Assembly: GCA_024280335.1 (NCBI GenBank)
Contig: JAJRQI010000030.1
Span: 60,614-124,613, forward strand
Reading direction: 5' to 3'
DNA: 64,000 nucleotides
From: Deltaproteobacteria bacterium
GTDB taxonomy: Bacteria > Desulfobacterota > Desulfuromonadia > Desulfuromonadales > Geopsychrobacteraceae
The notes under the pieces are model-generated. The model was not told where the DNA came from, did not search any database, and worked only from the letters and a program-made list of their open reading frames with translations. Position 1 is the first letter of the stretch; each line of letters begins with the position of its first letter. Positions 55,440-64,000 of the stretch are shown one piece after another. Position numbers and translations under genes: made by a program.

Positions 55440-56987
55440 ATGAAACTTTCTGCCACCGAAGACCGCTTGGCCAGCGACCTGGAAACAGCCCTGAGCGGCC
55501 TGGTCAAATTGACCAGAGCGCTCAAAATTTACCCGACGGGGCATCCGGCGCTGACAACCGCTGCGCAGGAGACCGGCAACGCCTTCCAGCCGCTGCTGGC
55601 CCGGCACGCCACCCGCCCCTACCATGTCAATAAAAATGGCTTCAGACTTGCTGCCATGCCCTTGTCGCCAAGCAATCACGAGCTGAAAGATCTCGCCAAA
55701 CAACTGGTTGAACGACAGGTCCGTCAGCTGCTGTTTCTGCCGGAACTGGACCACCACGAACTGCTGATTTTTGCCGAGGAGATTTCCAGGCCGGCCGCGC
55801 AGCTGCTTGAACAGGGCGGGCTTTCGGAACAGCTGGGCCGTAAACGGATCAGGTCGATCTGGATCAATGAGACCGACCTGGAGAAGATCTTCAGCAATCT
55901 GCGGCGATCGGAAGCAGAGCCGGTCCCGTTGGTGGAGAAATCGACAGCAGTTGTGCCAATGCGTGATCTGCTGGAACTGCTGAAGGAAGCGCTCGACGAC
56001 CGTCAATACTTGCAAACACTCAAGAAAACCACGCAATTGGCCCCCGCTTTTTTCAAGGAAACCGGGATTATCGGACAGTTGGCGCTGTTCCTGCTGCTTG
56101 AATCACAGCGCCGGGCCCGCAACCGCAGCACATTGCAAAATAATGCCGCCGCAACCACGACCGACTCTCTTCTTAACGACGAGACCATCCGGCAACTGGT
56201 CGATGCGGTTGCCGATCCAAACCTGAAAGCCTCACAGCGCCGGGCCCTGGCGCGCCTGCTGATCGGGCTGGGGATGAAAGTGGCACCTGTCCTGCTCAAT
56301 CGGCTCTACGCCGAGCGGGACGCCCTGATTCGCCGCCACTACAGCAGGATTCTCGCGAATATGGGAGAACCCCTGTTCACTCTGCTGGAGAGATCGCTCA
56401 CCGATCCGCAGTGGTACGTGGTCCGCAATGTCGTCAGCGTGCTCGGTGAAACCCGGCTGGACTCTGCCCTGCCGCTGCTGGGAAAAGTGCTGGATCATCC
56501 GGAGGTGCGGGTGCGCCGCTCGGTCATTCGGGCGCTGAGTGCCATCGGCGGCAGTCAGGTCATCCCTCTGCTGGTACGCTTGAGCCATGACGACAATCAG
56601 GACCTGCACCAACCGGCGATCATGGCTTTGGGCGCTCTGGGAGATCCTGACGTCATTCCGCCGCTGAACACGATTCTGAAAAAATTCGATCCTTGGGGAA
56701 AACAGGTTGAATTGAAGCTTGAAGTGATAAAAGCCATGGCGGCGAGCAGATCGCCACATGCGATGATCCCGCTGTTAAAACTGGCCCGCCGCCGCAACCT
56801 GTTACAGCGTAACGGCCTGGAGCAGCTGCGTGCAGAAGCGGTCCTCAACCTGGGACAGTTGGGCAACAAACATCTGCTGCCAGCCCTTGAGCAGCTGCCG
56901 AAATCGAATAAAGGCCCGCTCAACAGAGCCTTGCAGCAGGCAAAGTCGCAACTGCTAAAAGCAGAGCAGTGTCGTTGGGAGATCTAA
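55440..56987 (+). CDS. HEAT-repeat protein
   Basis: 515 aa soluble helical protein. The N-terminal 240 residues are an unrecognised helical domain. About five HEAT/PBS-lyase-type repeats follow (residues 255-490), for example VLGETRLDSALPLLGKVLDH then PEVRVRRSVIRALSAIG. Such scaffolds bind protein partners. No partner is evident in the operon; it follows the acyl-CoA synthetase by 75 bases. Confidence 0.85.
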   Translation: MKLSATEDRLASDLETALSGLVKLTRALKIYPTGHPALTTAAQETGNAFQPLLARHATRPYHVNKNGFRLAAMPLSPSNHELKDLAKQLVERQVRQLLFLPELDHHELLIFAEEISRPAAQLLEQGGLSEQLGRKRIRSIWINETDLEKIFSNLRRSEAEPVPLVEKSTAVVPMRDLLELLKEALDDRQYLQTLKKTTQLAPAFFKETGIIGQLALFLLLESQRRARNRSTLQNNAAATTTDSLLNDETIRQLVDAVADPNLKASQRRALARLLIGLGMKVAPVLLNRLYAERDALIRRHYSRILANMGEPLFTLLERSLTDPQWYVVRNVVSVLGETRLDSALPLLGKVLDHPEVRVRRSVIRALSAIGGSQVIPLLVRLSHDDNQDLHQPAIMALGALGDPDVIPPLNTILKKFDPWGKQVELKLEVIKAMAASRSPHAMIPLLKLARRRNLLQRNGLEQLRAEAVLNLGQLGNKHLLPALEQLPKSNKGPLNRALQQAKSQLLKAEQCRWEI

Positions 56988-56998
56988 AACCGAGCAGG

Positions 56999-57165
56999 AG
57001 GCTGCCCGGAATGACGCTAGTTTAAGCCTTTTTTGCAGGAGTAACGCTGTACACTCGGGACTGTCCCAGATGTTTACGGGCCATAAAATCTGTGGTGCTT
57101 CGCGCCGCAAAAGCCTGGGACAGTCCCGGTTTTGCTGACACCTTAGCGCCATTCGAGACTGTCCG
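56999..57165. repeat. Palindromic intergenic element with imperfect terminal repeats
   Basis: The outer ends GGCTGCCCGGAATGACGCTA and TAGCGCCATTCGAGACTGTC are imperfect reverse complements. Inside are perfect 14-bp arms CGGGACTGTCCCAG (57056-57069) and CTGGGACAGTCCCG (57115-57128). It resembles the terminal GGCTGTCCGA motif of the MITE-like copies, and GACTGTCCGACAAT just inside its right end is close to copy 2's left end. It lies between two convergent genes. Confidence 0.5.
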
Positions 57166-57181
57166 ACAATCCACAACCAGC

Positions 57182-59347
57182 TTACACGCGAATGATCCTG
57201 ACGGCGTTCAACACCGCCAGAAGCGCGACCCCGACATCGGCAAAAATCGCCTGCCAGATGCTCGCCAGGCCGAACACGCCCAGCAGCATGACAGCGCCCT
57301 TAACCGTAAATGCCAGCGAAATATTCTGCCAGACGATCCGCCGCGTCAAGCGGGCGGTTTCGATGGCGGTGGCCAGTTTGTTCGGCTCGTCAGTCATCAG
57401 CACCACATCGGCCGCTTCGATGGCCGCATCACTGCCCAAGCCTCCCATCGCCACGCCGACATCGGCGCGGGCCAAAACCGGCGCATCGTTGATCCCGTCG
57501 CCGACCATCACGACGCTCCCCTGCCGCGATTGCTGCAGCAGCTCTTCGAGACACTCGAGCTTCTGATCGGGAAGCAGTTCTGCGCGCCAACCATCCAGCT
57601 GCAGAGCCTCGGCAATCCGCTGAACCTCATGGCGGCGATCACCACTGAGCATTTCGATCCGCGAAACTCCGAGCTTCCGCAGCCGCCTCACCGCCCCGGC
57701 AGCACCTTCACGCAAACGATCAGAGATCAATAAGACCCCGGCATATTGTCCGTCGACCGCCAGGTAGACAGCACTGCCCGGCTCCTTACTCCGTTGCGGG
57801 GAAATTTCGGCCTGCTGCAGCAGCTTGCGATTCCCGGCCAGCACCCGTCGCCCATCGATCAACGCCGACACACCCAGTCCCGGCTGCTCATGCAGTTCGG
57901 AAATCCGGCGACGATCCAGCTTTTGCGCATACTTTTCACGGATTGACCGGCCGATCGGATGGCTGGAATCGATCTCAGCCAGCGCTGCCAGTTCCAGAAG
58001 TTCCGCTGCGGTGAAGTCAGCTTCGGGCAACAGTGTGCGCACCTCGAACACCCCCTGGGTCAAAGTGCCGGTTTTGTCGAATACGACGGTTTCAACCTGC
58101 GCCAGGGCTTCGAGAAAATTGCCCCCCTTGATCAGAATCCCCTGCTTCGAGGCGCGACCGATCCCGCCGAAGAACCCCAGCGGGATAGAGATCACCAGTG
58201 CGCAGGGGCAGGAAACGACCAGAAAGATCAGCGCCCGATAGAACCAATCGCCCCAGCCGCCGACAAACAATGGCGGCACGACAGCGATCAGGATTGCCGC
58301 CAGCACCACCAGCGGAGTGTAGACATGGGCAAAGCGGGTGATGAAACGCTCAGTATTGGCTTTATTTTCACTGGCATTTTCAACCAGCTCGATCACCCGC
58401 GCCAGCGTCGACTGGGCGAAGCGACGCACCACCCGCAAGGTCAGACTGCCGCTGCCGTTGATCATCCCCGCCAACACCTCGTCACCGACCGTCTGCCGCC
58501 GCGGCCGTGATTCGCCGGTTAACGCCGAACTGTCGAGCAACGATTCCCCGTCAACAATCACCCCGTCGAGCGGCACCCGCTCGCCGGGACGGACCAGAAT
58601 CATCTGGCCGATATCCAGCTGCTCGGGAGGCAAGACCCGGACTTGCTGCCCTTCGAGCAGATTGGCACTGTCGGGACGGATATCGAGCAGCGCGGCAATC
58701 TCCCGCCGCGACCGGTCAACCGCCTGCCCCTGGACGATTTCACCGAGCAGGTAGAAGAGCATGACCGCCACCGCTTCCGGATACTCGCCGAGCGCCAGTG
58801 CCCCCAGGGTGGCAATCGACATCAGCAGATGTTCGTCAAACCAGCCGCCGCGGCGCAGATTGGCAACTGCCGCCAACAGCACCGAACCACCGGCCAGCAG
58901 ATAGCTGACCAGATAGCTGACCAGAGCCAGTTCGCGGGAAACAAATTTTTCCAGCAGCAATGCCGCCAGCAATAGCAGCGCACCGCCAGCCAGACGCCAA
59001 AGTTGCATACGGATATGTCGCCCCGGTTTGGTCTGTTGCGCTTCCTGCCAGGGGCGCACACTCACTCCAGGTTCGAAGCGCTCAATAATCTCGCGCACCT
59101 CAGGCAGCAGTTCGTGACAGGGGCGCGGTGATTCGATCCGCAAGCTGCCGGCGGTGAAATTCAAGTGGGCGTCAAGCACCTCCGGCAGTTCGCGGGTTGC
59201 CGCTTCGATCTTGCCGGCGCAGCTGGCACAGCCCAGACCCTGTAAAACAAAACGGCAGCTTCCAGCGGTATCCTGTTCTGCAACCCGGCAATCATCAGCG
59301 GCTGGTGCGGCACTACAGCAAGCGCAAGAATCAGTTTTCTTCAGCAT
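57182..59347 (-). CDS. P1B-type heavy-metal efflux ATPase (ZntA/CadA-like)
   Basis: 721 aa from the ATG at 59347, preceded by GGAGG. A Cys-rich N-terminus (CACC, then C20 and C31) leads into one heavy-metal-associated domain with C40-x2-C43 (GLGCASCAGKIE). About eight membrane helices follow, with the CPC site in VVSCPCALVIS, the phosphorylation site FDKTGTLTQG and GDGINDAPVLARADVGVAMG. It pumps Zn2+, Cd2+ or Pb2+ out of the cell. Its start overlaps the upstream ArsR gene by 17 nt. Confidence 0.93.
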   Translation of the reverse strand: MLKKTDSCACCSAAPAADDCRVAEQDTAGSCRFVLQGLGCASCAGKIEAATRELPEVLDAHLNFTAGSLRIESPRPCHELLPEVREIIERFEPGVSVRPWQEAQQTKPGRHIRMQLWRLAGGALLLLAALLLEKFVSRELALVSYLVSYLLAGGSVLLAAVANLRRGGWFDEHLLMSIATLGALALGEYPEAVAVMLFYLLGEIVQGQAVDRSRREIAALLDIRPDSANLLEGQQVRVLPPEQLDIGQMILVRPGERVPLDGVIVDGESLLDSSALTGESRPRRQTVGDEVLAGMINGSGSLTLRVVRRFAQSTLARVIELVENASENKANTERFITRFAHVYTPLVVLAAILIAVVPPLFVGGWGDWFYRALIFLVVSCPCALVISIPLGFFGGIGRASKQGILIKGGNFLEALAQVETVVFDKTGTLTQGVFEVRTLLPEADFTAAELLELAALAEIDSSHPIGRSIREKYAQKLDRRRISELHEQPGLGVSALIDGRRVLAGNRKLLQQAEISPQRSKEPGSAVYLAVDGQYAGVLLISDRLREGAAGAVRRLRKLGVSRIEMLSGDRRHEVQRIAEALQLDGWRAELLPDQKLECLEELLQQSRQGSVVMVGDGINDAPVLARADVGVAMGGLGSDAAIEAADVVLMTDEPNKLATAIETARLTRRIVWQNISLAFTVKGAVMLLGVFGLASIWQAIFADVGVALLAVLNAVRIIRV

Positions 59348-59684
59348 GGCGCAACCCCTCCTGTAGCAAGCGACCGATATGCTGATCATCCAGCCGGTAA
59401 TAGACCATCTTCCCCGCCCGGCGATATTTCACCAACCGCGCAGTGCGCAACAAGCGTAACTGATGCGACACTGCCGAAGCACTGGTCGCGACCAATTCAG
59501 ACAGATCGCAAACGCACATCTCCTCCTTCGCCAGCGCATGCAACAGACGCAGCCGATTGGGATCGGCCAGCATCTTGAAAATTTCCGCCGCCCCCTGTAA
59601 CAGCGTCTCGCTCGGCAAACCGCTAATGACCCGCTCTACCAGCGCCCGATTGACGCAGCTGACCTGACAAACATCTTTTTCCAT
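59331..59684 (-). CDS. ArsR/SmtB-family metal-sensing repressor (CadC-like)
   Basis: 117 aa winged helix. Cysteines C6, C10, C57 and C59 reproduce, shifted by one, the CadC sensor set C7/C11/C58/C60 that binds Cd, Pb or Zn. The helix EEMCVCDLSELVATSASAVSHQ spans the metal and DNA-recognition region. It represses itself and the downstream ATPase until metal binds. An operator-like repeat overlaps its promoter. Confidence 0.92.
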   Translation of the reverse strand: MEKDVCQVSCVNRALVERVISGLPSETLLQGAAEIFKMLADPNRLRLLHALAKEEMCVCDLSELVATSASAVSHQLRLLRTARLVKYRRAGKMVYYRLDDQHIGRLLQEGLRHAEEN

Positions 59685-59696
59685 AAAACCTCACAG

Positions 59697-59723
59697 ATGA
59701 ATAACTGTTCAGTTGTTATTATC
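59697..59723. promoter_or_regulatory. Likely ArsR/SmtB operator
   Basis: Inverted repeat AATAAC-N9-GTTATT at 59700-59720, with TGTTCA/TGAACA-like bases in the centre. It overlaps the -10 of the promoter at 59718-59747 and ends 12 bases before the repressor start. Confidence 0.6.
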
Positions 59724-59747
59724 GTGGGATGACAGCAGGGATGTCAA
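59718..59747 (-). promoter_or_regulatory. Promoter of the ArsR-ATPase operon
   Basis: Minus strand: perfect TTGACA at 59742-59747, 18-nt spacer, GATAAT at 59718-59723. The long spacer would allow strong control by the overlapping repressor. Confidence 0.6.
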
Positions 59748-59801
59748 GTGTTGGGGATTCCCCCCTGTAACGAGGGGCAGTTGGCGGGTTTCCGTTTGCC
59801 G

Positions 59802-62300
59802 TCAAGCGTCGCGCGGTCGCCAGCGGATCAGCAGCAGTGCCAGCAGGGTCAGGTTGGCGATCATCGCAATCAACATCGCCAGACCGGTGAACAAGCCGAA
59901 ATAGATAGTCGGAATAAAATTGGACAGGGCCAGGATCGAGAAGCCGATGATGATGGTGATCGAAGTGTAGTACATGGCGCGACCGACGCTGTCGTGGCAG
60001 CGCTTGACGGCGCCCAGATAATCGCCATCTACCTGAATTTCTTCGGTGAAACGATGCACATAGTGGATGGTGTCATCGACGGCAATGCCGATGGTGATGG
60101 CAGCGATGGTGATGGTCATGATATCGAGGGGGATATTCAGCCAGCCCATCAGTCCCAGCACCAGTCCGGCCGAAAACAGATTAGGGATGATGGCGATCGT
60201 TGCCAGCCGCAATGAACGGAACTGCAGCAGAAACATCCCCATAATCACCAGAAAGACCACGCCGAGGGTCAGAATCTGTGAGGTGAAGAGGCTCTGCAGG
60301 ACATTATTGTAGAGGACGAACATGCCGGTCAGGTGCACCTGCTCCGGTTTGAACTGCAGCTTTTCGGTCAGATCGCTGCGGATCTGCTTCAGCAGTTCAT
60401 TGCGGCGCAGACCCGGAGTCGATTCGATCACCCGCACCGAAAAGCGCACCTGATTACCATCTTCGGCCAGATAGGGCTTGAACAGCGATTGTTCGATCTG
60501 CTCCGGCAGTTTTTTGTGAATGACCGCCAGCGAAATATTGTCCAGCGGTGCATCGTTGTTGACCTGCTGCATCAGGTTCATGGTGGTCGCCAGCGACAGC
60601 ACCTTGCCGGAAGCGGGCAACTGATCCAGGTAATTGTGTACCTGCTGCAATGTTTCGATCTGATAGCTGTTGTACCAGTAGCTGCTGCCGGAAAGACCCG
60701 CCTCGGACTCCTCTTCGTCGAAAAAATCATCGGCAAAAGGATCTTCCTCGGCTGCCGCTTCGTTCTGCTGGGCGGTGAAAAAATCGGCGTCAGCATCAAT
60801 AATCAGATCGAGCGGTGTGGTGCCGCCCAGCTGGCGATCGATCAGCTCCATCCCCTGATAGATTTCGGTGGAAGACTTGAAGTTGTCGATGAAGCGGTTC
60901 TCTACCGTCAACCGGGAGATGCCGAGCACCGCCACCACCGACAGCCCGGCGAAAATCCACAACGTCAGGGTACCGCGCAGTTCTACCCAGCGGGCACAGC
61001 TGCGGGTGATGACTCCGGTGATATCGAAGCGATGCTTGAACTGAACCGGGGCCTTGAACAACATCAAACTGGCGGGAAACAGGATAAAAGAGATCAGCAG
61101 GGCGAAGCTGATACCGATCGCCATCATCCAGCCGAAATCGATGACCGGGCGGATGCCGCTGGTCAACAGCGAGGCGAAGGCAACGATCGTCGTCAGGGCG
61201 GTGTAGATGCTCGGTACCGCTTTGCTGCGAACCATTTCACGCACCATGGTCAACTGATCGGCGCCGGGGATTTCATCGAACAGTTCGTTGTAGCGGACCA
61301 CCAGATGGACGCAGAGCGACAGGGTGATGATCAGCAGCAGCGAGGTAAAGTTGGAAGAGACCACCGTCACTTTCCATTTAACCAGACCGAGAAAACCGAA
61401 CATGAACAGCACCGAAGCAAAACAGCAGAGCATCGGCAGAATCACCCAGCGCGGCTTGCGGAAGATCAGCGCCAGCATCGTCACCAGAAAGACCAGCACC
61501 CCCAGACCGAAGGCGAGCAGATCGTGACGGATAAAATCGATCATGTCGGCAACGATCATCGGCAAGCCGCCGAGAAACAGTTCGGCCTGCTGCCGGTGTT
61601 CATCCATAATCGCCCGCACCCGGGCAATATCGAGCGCCTCCTGATCGGAGCGCGCGGCGCTGTAATCGGCAAACGCCTGTCGGGCCTGTTCCAGCTGGAT
61701 GCTCTCGGCCGCCGTCAGTGATCGCTCCAGGCCGATTTCGCTCAAACTGTTCCGCGCTCGCAATAGCTGCAGATAGGTTTCATCCCGCTTGAAAATTACC
61801 TGCAGGGCGGTAGTTTTTCCGTCGGCACTGAGGATCAGATCGCTATAGAGGGGGCTGGTTAAGAATTCGGCGCGGGCCAGCGGCAGGTCGATGTCGGGGG
61901 TTTCGAGCGTGCGGACCCCGTTTTTCAGATCGCCCAGGCTCAGTCGCGGGCTGTTGATCAGCGGCACGTCCAGAATACTGACCACGCTTCCGACCCGCTC
62001 GATCTGCAGCAGGCTGTCACGCAGCTTACGCAGATCGGCCAAGGATTCGGGGGTGAACAGCTCCTGCTGCGGGGCATAGCTGACCACCAGAAAATCGTCG
62101 GAACCATATTTAGCGCTGATCGCGCGATAGTATTTCAGGTCCTGGTCATTTTCCAGCATCAGCGAATCGGCCGAAGCATCGAGCCGGAAATCCTTGGCAA
62201 AAATACCGACTGCCGCCACCAGCAACACAACCATCAACAGGCTGAAAACCGGCCGCCTGAGTACGCTCCGTTCATAGAGTTTCAGGATTGAGTCGTACAT
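59802..62300 (-). CDS. MMPL/RND-family membrane exporter
   Basis: 832 aa with about twelve membrane helices in two halves, each preceded by a large periplasmic loop. Typical RND/MMPL features: FSLLMVVLLVAAVGIF at the start, a helix group near 255-400, and the conserved second-half block IDDTIHYVHRF-like (AVDDTIHYVHRFTEE). A Glu/Asp-rich stretch near 520-540 sits in the second loop. Substrates of this family are often lipids such as hopanoids or glycolipids; none can be named here. Confidence 0.88.
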   Translation of the reverse strand: MYDSILKLYERSVLRRPVFSLLMVVLLVAAVGIFAKDFRLDASADSLMLENDQDLKYYRAISAKYGSDDFLVVSYAPQQELFTPESLADLRKLRDSLLQIERVGSVVSILDVPLINSPRLSLGDLKNGVRTLETPDIDLPLARAEFLTSPLYSDLILSADGKTTALQVIFKRDETYLQLLRARNSLSEIGLERSLTAAESIQLEQARQAFADYSAARSDQEALDIARVRAIMDEHRQQAELFLGGLPMIVADMIDFIRHDLLAFGLGVLVFLVTMLALIFRKPRWVILPMLCCFASVLFMFGFLGLVKWKVTVVSSNFTSLLLIITLSLCVHLVVRYNELFDEIPGADQLTMVREMVRSKAVPSIYTALTTIVAFASLLTSGIRPVIDFGWMMAIGISFALLISFILFPASLMLFKAPVQFKHRFDITGVITRSCARWVELRGTLTLWIFAGLSVVAVLGISRLTVENRFIDNFKSSTEIYQGMELIDRQLGGTTPLDLIIDADADFFTAQQNEAAAEEDPFADDFFDEEESEAGLSGSSYWYNSYQIETLQQVHNYLDQLPASGKVLSLATTMNLMQQVNNDAPLDNISLAVIHKKLPEQIEQSLFKPYLAEDGNQVRFSVRVIESTPGLRRNELLKQIRSDLTEKLQFKPEQVHLTGMFVLYNNVLQSLFTSQILTLGVVFLVIMGMFLLQFRSLRLATIAIIPNLFSAGLVLGLMGWLNIPLDIMTITIAAITIGIAVDDTIHYVHRFTEEIQVDGDYLGAVKRCHDSVGRAMYYTSITIIIGFSILALSNFIPTIYFGLFTGLAMLIAMIANLTLLALLLIRWRPRDA

Positions 62301-62440
62301 GGAAGTCCCTTTGCGCAGGATTGATAGTTACCGAGCGATGATTATAACGAGACCAGCTACCGATGGGAATAGGGTGATAAATATTCCAGCGGAGCAGAAC
62401 CTTTTGTTGCCTTCAACCTGCCCGCTTGACCGTCCACAGT

Positions 62441-62472
62441 AAAAAGCCGCAACCCATCAGGATTGCGGCTCT
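62441..62472 (-). terminator. Rho-independent terminator after ssb
   Basis: Minus strand: AGCCGCAA / TTGCGGCT arms around a 10-nt loop, then TTTTTAC. It lies 30 bases past the ssb stop. Confidence 0.75.
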
Positions 62473-62501
62473 AATTCTTTCAAAGTCAATAACGCACAGC
62501 G

Positions 62502-63065
62502 CTAAAACGGAATCTCGTCGTCAGGATTAAATGCCGGTTCGCTGAAATCACCGCCTTGCTGCTGTCCTCCCTGCTGCTGTCCTTGTTGCGGAGTTTGCTG
62601 CGGAGTTTGCTGCGGAGTTTGCTGCGGAGCCTGATTGTACCCCTGCCCGCCCCCTTGAGACTGGCCACCGCCCTGCTGCTGACCGCCGCCAGAGCCACCA
62701 GACTGCTGGCCGCCAGCGTAATTTCCGCCGCCGCCTTGACTATCGCGGCTGCCGAGCATCTGCATCTGGTCGGCAACTATTTCAGTAATATAGCGTTTAT
62801 TCCCGTCACGATCATCGTAGGAGCGGGTCTGAATCCGCCCTTCGATGTAAACCTGCTTGCCCTTATGCAGATACTTGCCGCAGATTTCGGCCAACTGCCG
62901 CCAGGCAACAATATTGTGCCACTCTGTTTTCGTATTGCCGTCCTTGTCTTTGAATCGATCGGTTGTCGCCAGGGAAAAAGTTACCACGGCGGCACCGCTG
63001 GGAGTGTAGCGCAGCTCAGGATCTTTACCCAGATTTCCAACCAGAATGACCTTGTTTACCGACAT
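62502..63065 (-). CDS. ssb: Single-stranded DNA-binding protein
   Basis: 187 aa. The OB fold (about 1-108) starts [20 protein letters not shown] and includes [22 protein letters not shown] long Gly/Gln-rich linker holds four TPQQ repeats. The tip FNPDDEIPF is the conserved acidic tail that recruits repair and replication proteins. An AGGAGG site precedes the ATG. Confidence 0.97.
   Translation of the reverse strand: MSVNKVILVGNLGKDPELRYTPSGAAVVTFSLATTDRFKDKDGNTKTEWHNIVAWRQLAEICGKYLHKGKQVYIEGRIQTRSYDDRDGNKRYITEIVADQMQMLGSRDSQGGGGNYAGGQQSGGSGGGQQQGGGQSQGGGQGYNQAPQQTPQQTPQQTPQQGQQQGGQQQGGDFSEPAFNPDDEIPF
62587..62629. repeat. 12-bp tandem repeat in the ssb linker
   Basis: The unit TGCGGAGTTTGC occurs about 3.5 times in tandem and encodes TPQQ on the minus strand. 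Such repeats can change copy number without shifting the frame. Confidence 0.8.
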
Positions 63066-63124
63066 GTATGCCTCCTGTATAAGATGCTAAATGCTAAAAG
63101 TGATGCTCTCGCAAAAACGTACTA

Positions 63125-63251
63125 GATGGCTAAGCAAAAATTTCGCCCCACAAGGCGTAGTGGGTTTTCAGGGGTGAAGGCCTACATATTGTAGGTCGAG
63201 GTCCTGAAAAAGCGCTGCAACGCAGTCGGGCGGACTTTTTGCGACGCCATC
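63125..63251. repeat. 127-bp imperfect palindrome (dispersed intergenic repeat)
   Basis: The ends GATGGC and GCCATC pair. Inside, AAAAATTTCGCCCC pairs with GGGCGGACTTTTT, TTCAGGGG with GTCCTGAA, and CCTACATATTGTAGG forms the centre exactly at the midpoint. The arms also carry the matched strings CAAGGCGTAG and GCTGCAACGC. The left 13 nt recur as a small hairpin at 10918-10946. It has no coding capacity. The following 370 bases to 63621 show no supported gene; a stretch near 63250-63305 repeats TGTCACT and may be an IS end remnant. Confidence 0.7.
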
Positions 63252-63621
63252 AAAAGTTGTTGTCACTCGCCAAAAGAAAGTGTCACTGAGCAAGGGACAC
63301 ATTGACTGCGCTTAGTAATTTACTCACAACGGCGCTTGCTAAATCGGCAGGTTTCTTATGATGTTTTAAAGCTGGTCATACTACACGTTTCGCAAAAAGA
63401 CTGAAAGTCAATTTCCCCCAATGAGAAGTCACACCAATACATTCGATTTCCCGATAACTGGCAAACGGAAAGACGCCTGCAACATGAATTAATAGATGAC
63501 AACCTTATCGGTCATGGTCAGAGCTCACTCTCATTTAGAGCTGTTGCATTTTTTGCAAATTACTTTTTTCGGTGAATCGACGGAGAAAACCTGACTTTAG
63601 AACCGAGACCGGTTGAAATGG

Positions 63622-64000
63622 TCATTCATTATTTCGGTTTATCAAATTCACAATCACCTTCACAATCGTCTCTTTCTCCTCCGGCTTGCTCTCGGCAATC
63701 AGCAGGGTCAGGGCAACCAGGGCATTGTCGGCCAGGCGTTTACTGCCGTCTTCGCGGTAGAGGATGCGGTTGACGTTGAGGAAGTAGATGAAGATAGCAG
63801 CAGCGATCCGTTTATTGCCATCGCTGAATGCGTGATTCTTGACGATGAAATAGAGCAAGTTGGCGGCTTTTTCTTCGGCACTTGGGTAGAGTTCTTTTCC
63901 GTCAAAGGTCTGGTATATGGTGCCGAGGGCGCTTTTAAAACCCTGATCCTTTTCGATGCCGAACAGGCCGTCGAAATCACCTTTCATTGATTGGACGATA
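63622..64000 (-). CDS. Fic/DOC-family protein, C-terminal part (5' end outside window)
   Basis: The frame is open to the window edge (IVQS precedes the internal Met at 63987), so only the last 125 codons are present. It carries LYPSAEEKAANLLYFIVK and the catalytic Fic/Doc motif HAFSDGNKRIAAAIF. In related proteins this domain follows an N-terminal RhuM-type or DNA-binding domain. Fic enzymes transfer AMP or phosphate to target proteins. Whether a toxin or a housekeeping AMPylase cannot be decided. Confidence 0.8.
   Translation of the reverse strand, partial: IVQSMKGDFDGLFGIEKDQGFKSALGTIYQTFDGKELYPSAEEKAANLLYFIVKNHAFSDGNKRIAAAIFIYFLNVNRILYREDGSKRLADNALVALTLLIAESKPEEKETIVKVIVNLINRNNE

Noticed and set aside
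60333..61721. 462-codon open frame antisense to the MMPL exporter
   Set aside because: No recognisable domain, highly Gln/Arg-rich, fully inside a well-supported membrane protein gene.
63400..63600. Open frame of about 55 codons containing QYIRFPDNWQTERRLQHE
   Set aside because: It has no start codon or ribosome site and I could not match it to a family; it may be a gene fragment but this is not supportable.

Overview
The window reads as a chromosomal segment of a Desulfuromonadales/Geobacterales-like anaerobe (former Deltaproteobacteria). This is inferred from gene content, not a database match: a System II cytochrome c assembly pair (ResB/CcsA), an AhbD-like radical SAM protein beside hemE/hemH/hemG, a flavodiiron protein, a ferritin-like diiron protein, a minimal siroheme protein, a full gspCDEFGHIJKLMN operon, a DAHP synthase with an N-terminal ferredoxin-like domain, and the long palindromic intergenic repeats I associate with that group. 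Most genes are moderately GC-rich and tightly packed. Several promoters match the sigma70 consensus with 17-nt spacers.

Layout: 1-9.4 kb holds a partial ferritin-like gene, then a tetrapyrrole/cytochrome block: hemG/hemY-like oxidase, a DnaJ-class co-chaperone, a small Cys-containing protein, resB-ccsA, a 60-aa Cys4 protein overlapping hemH, hemE, and the AhbD-like gene. Together they suggest heme synthesis plus heme attachment to exported cytochromes. 9.7-12.6 kb holds a nitronate-monooxygenase-like flavoprotein and a two-component pair. 12.8-24.3 kb is an uninterrupted minus-strand type II secretion operon. 24.4-31.9 kb mixes redox genes (siroheme protein, rubredoxin-membrane fusion, quinone oxidoreductase, CDGSH protein) with aroK, CBS, TPR, UPF0178, ACT, Nudix and hybrid-kinase genes. 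32-44.4 kb holds mltA, priA, a PAS/GAF kinase, the flavodiiron gene, aroF, an aminotransferase, a monoheme cytochrome, trmB and truD.

44.4-50.4 kb is the accessory island. It contains a decayed IS30-type transposase tail, a short orphan ORF running into a MITE-like element, and a 1,879-codon AT-richer gene. That gene encodes a zinc-ribbon/DUF4011-like/SF1-helicase/Vsr-like nuclease protein, the architecture of the single-gene anti-phage system named Hhe. It is the strongest candidate for an interesting system here. A better-preserved copy of the same 164-bp MITE-like element, with perfect 19-bp terminal inverted repeats, lies directly upstream of the hybrid kinase gene near 32 kb.

50.5-63.1 kb returns to core-type genes: uspA, iclR, alpha/beta hydrolase, coaE, acyl-CoA synthetase, HEAT-repeat protein, a CadC/ZntA-like metal efflux pair with a visible operator, an MMPL/RND exporter and ssb. 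The last kilobase has a 127-bp imperfect palindrome, an unassigned gap, and the 3' part of a Fic/DOC-type gene that runs off the window.
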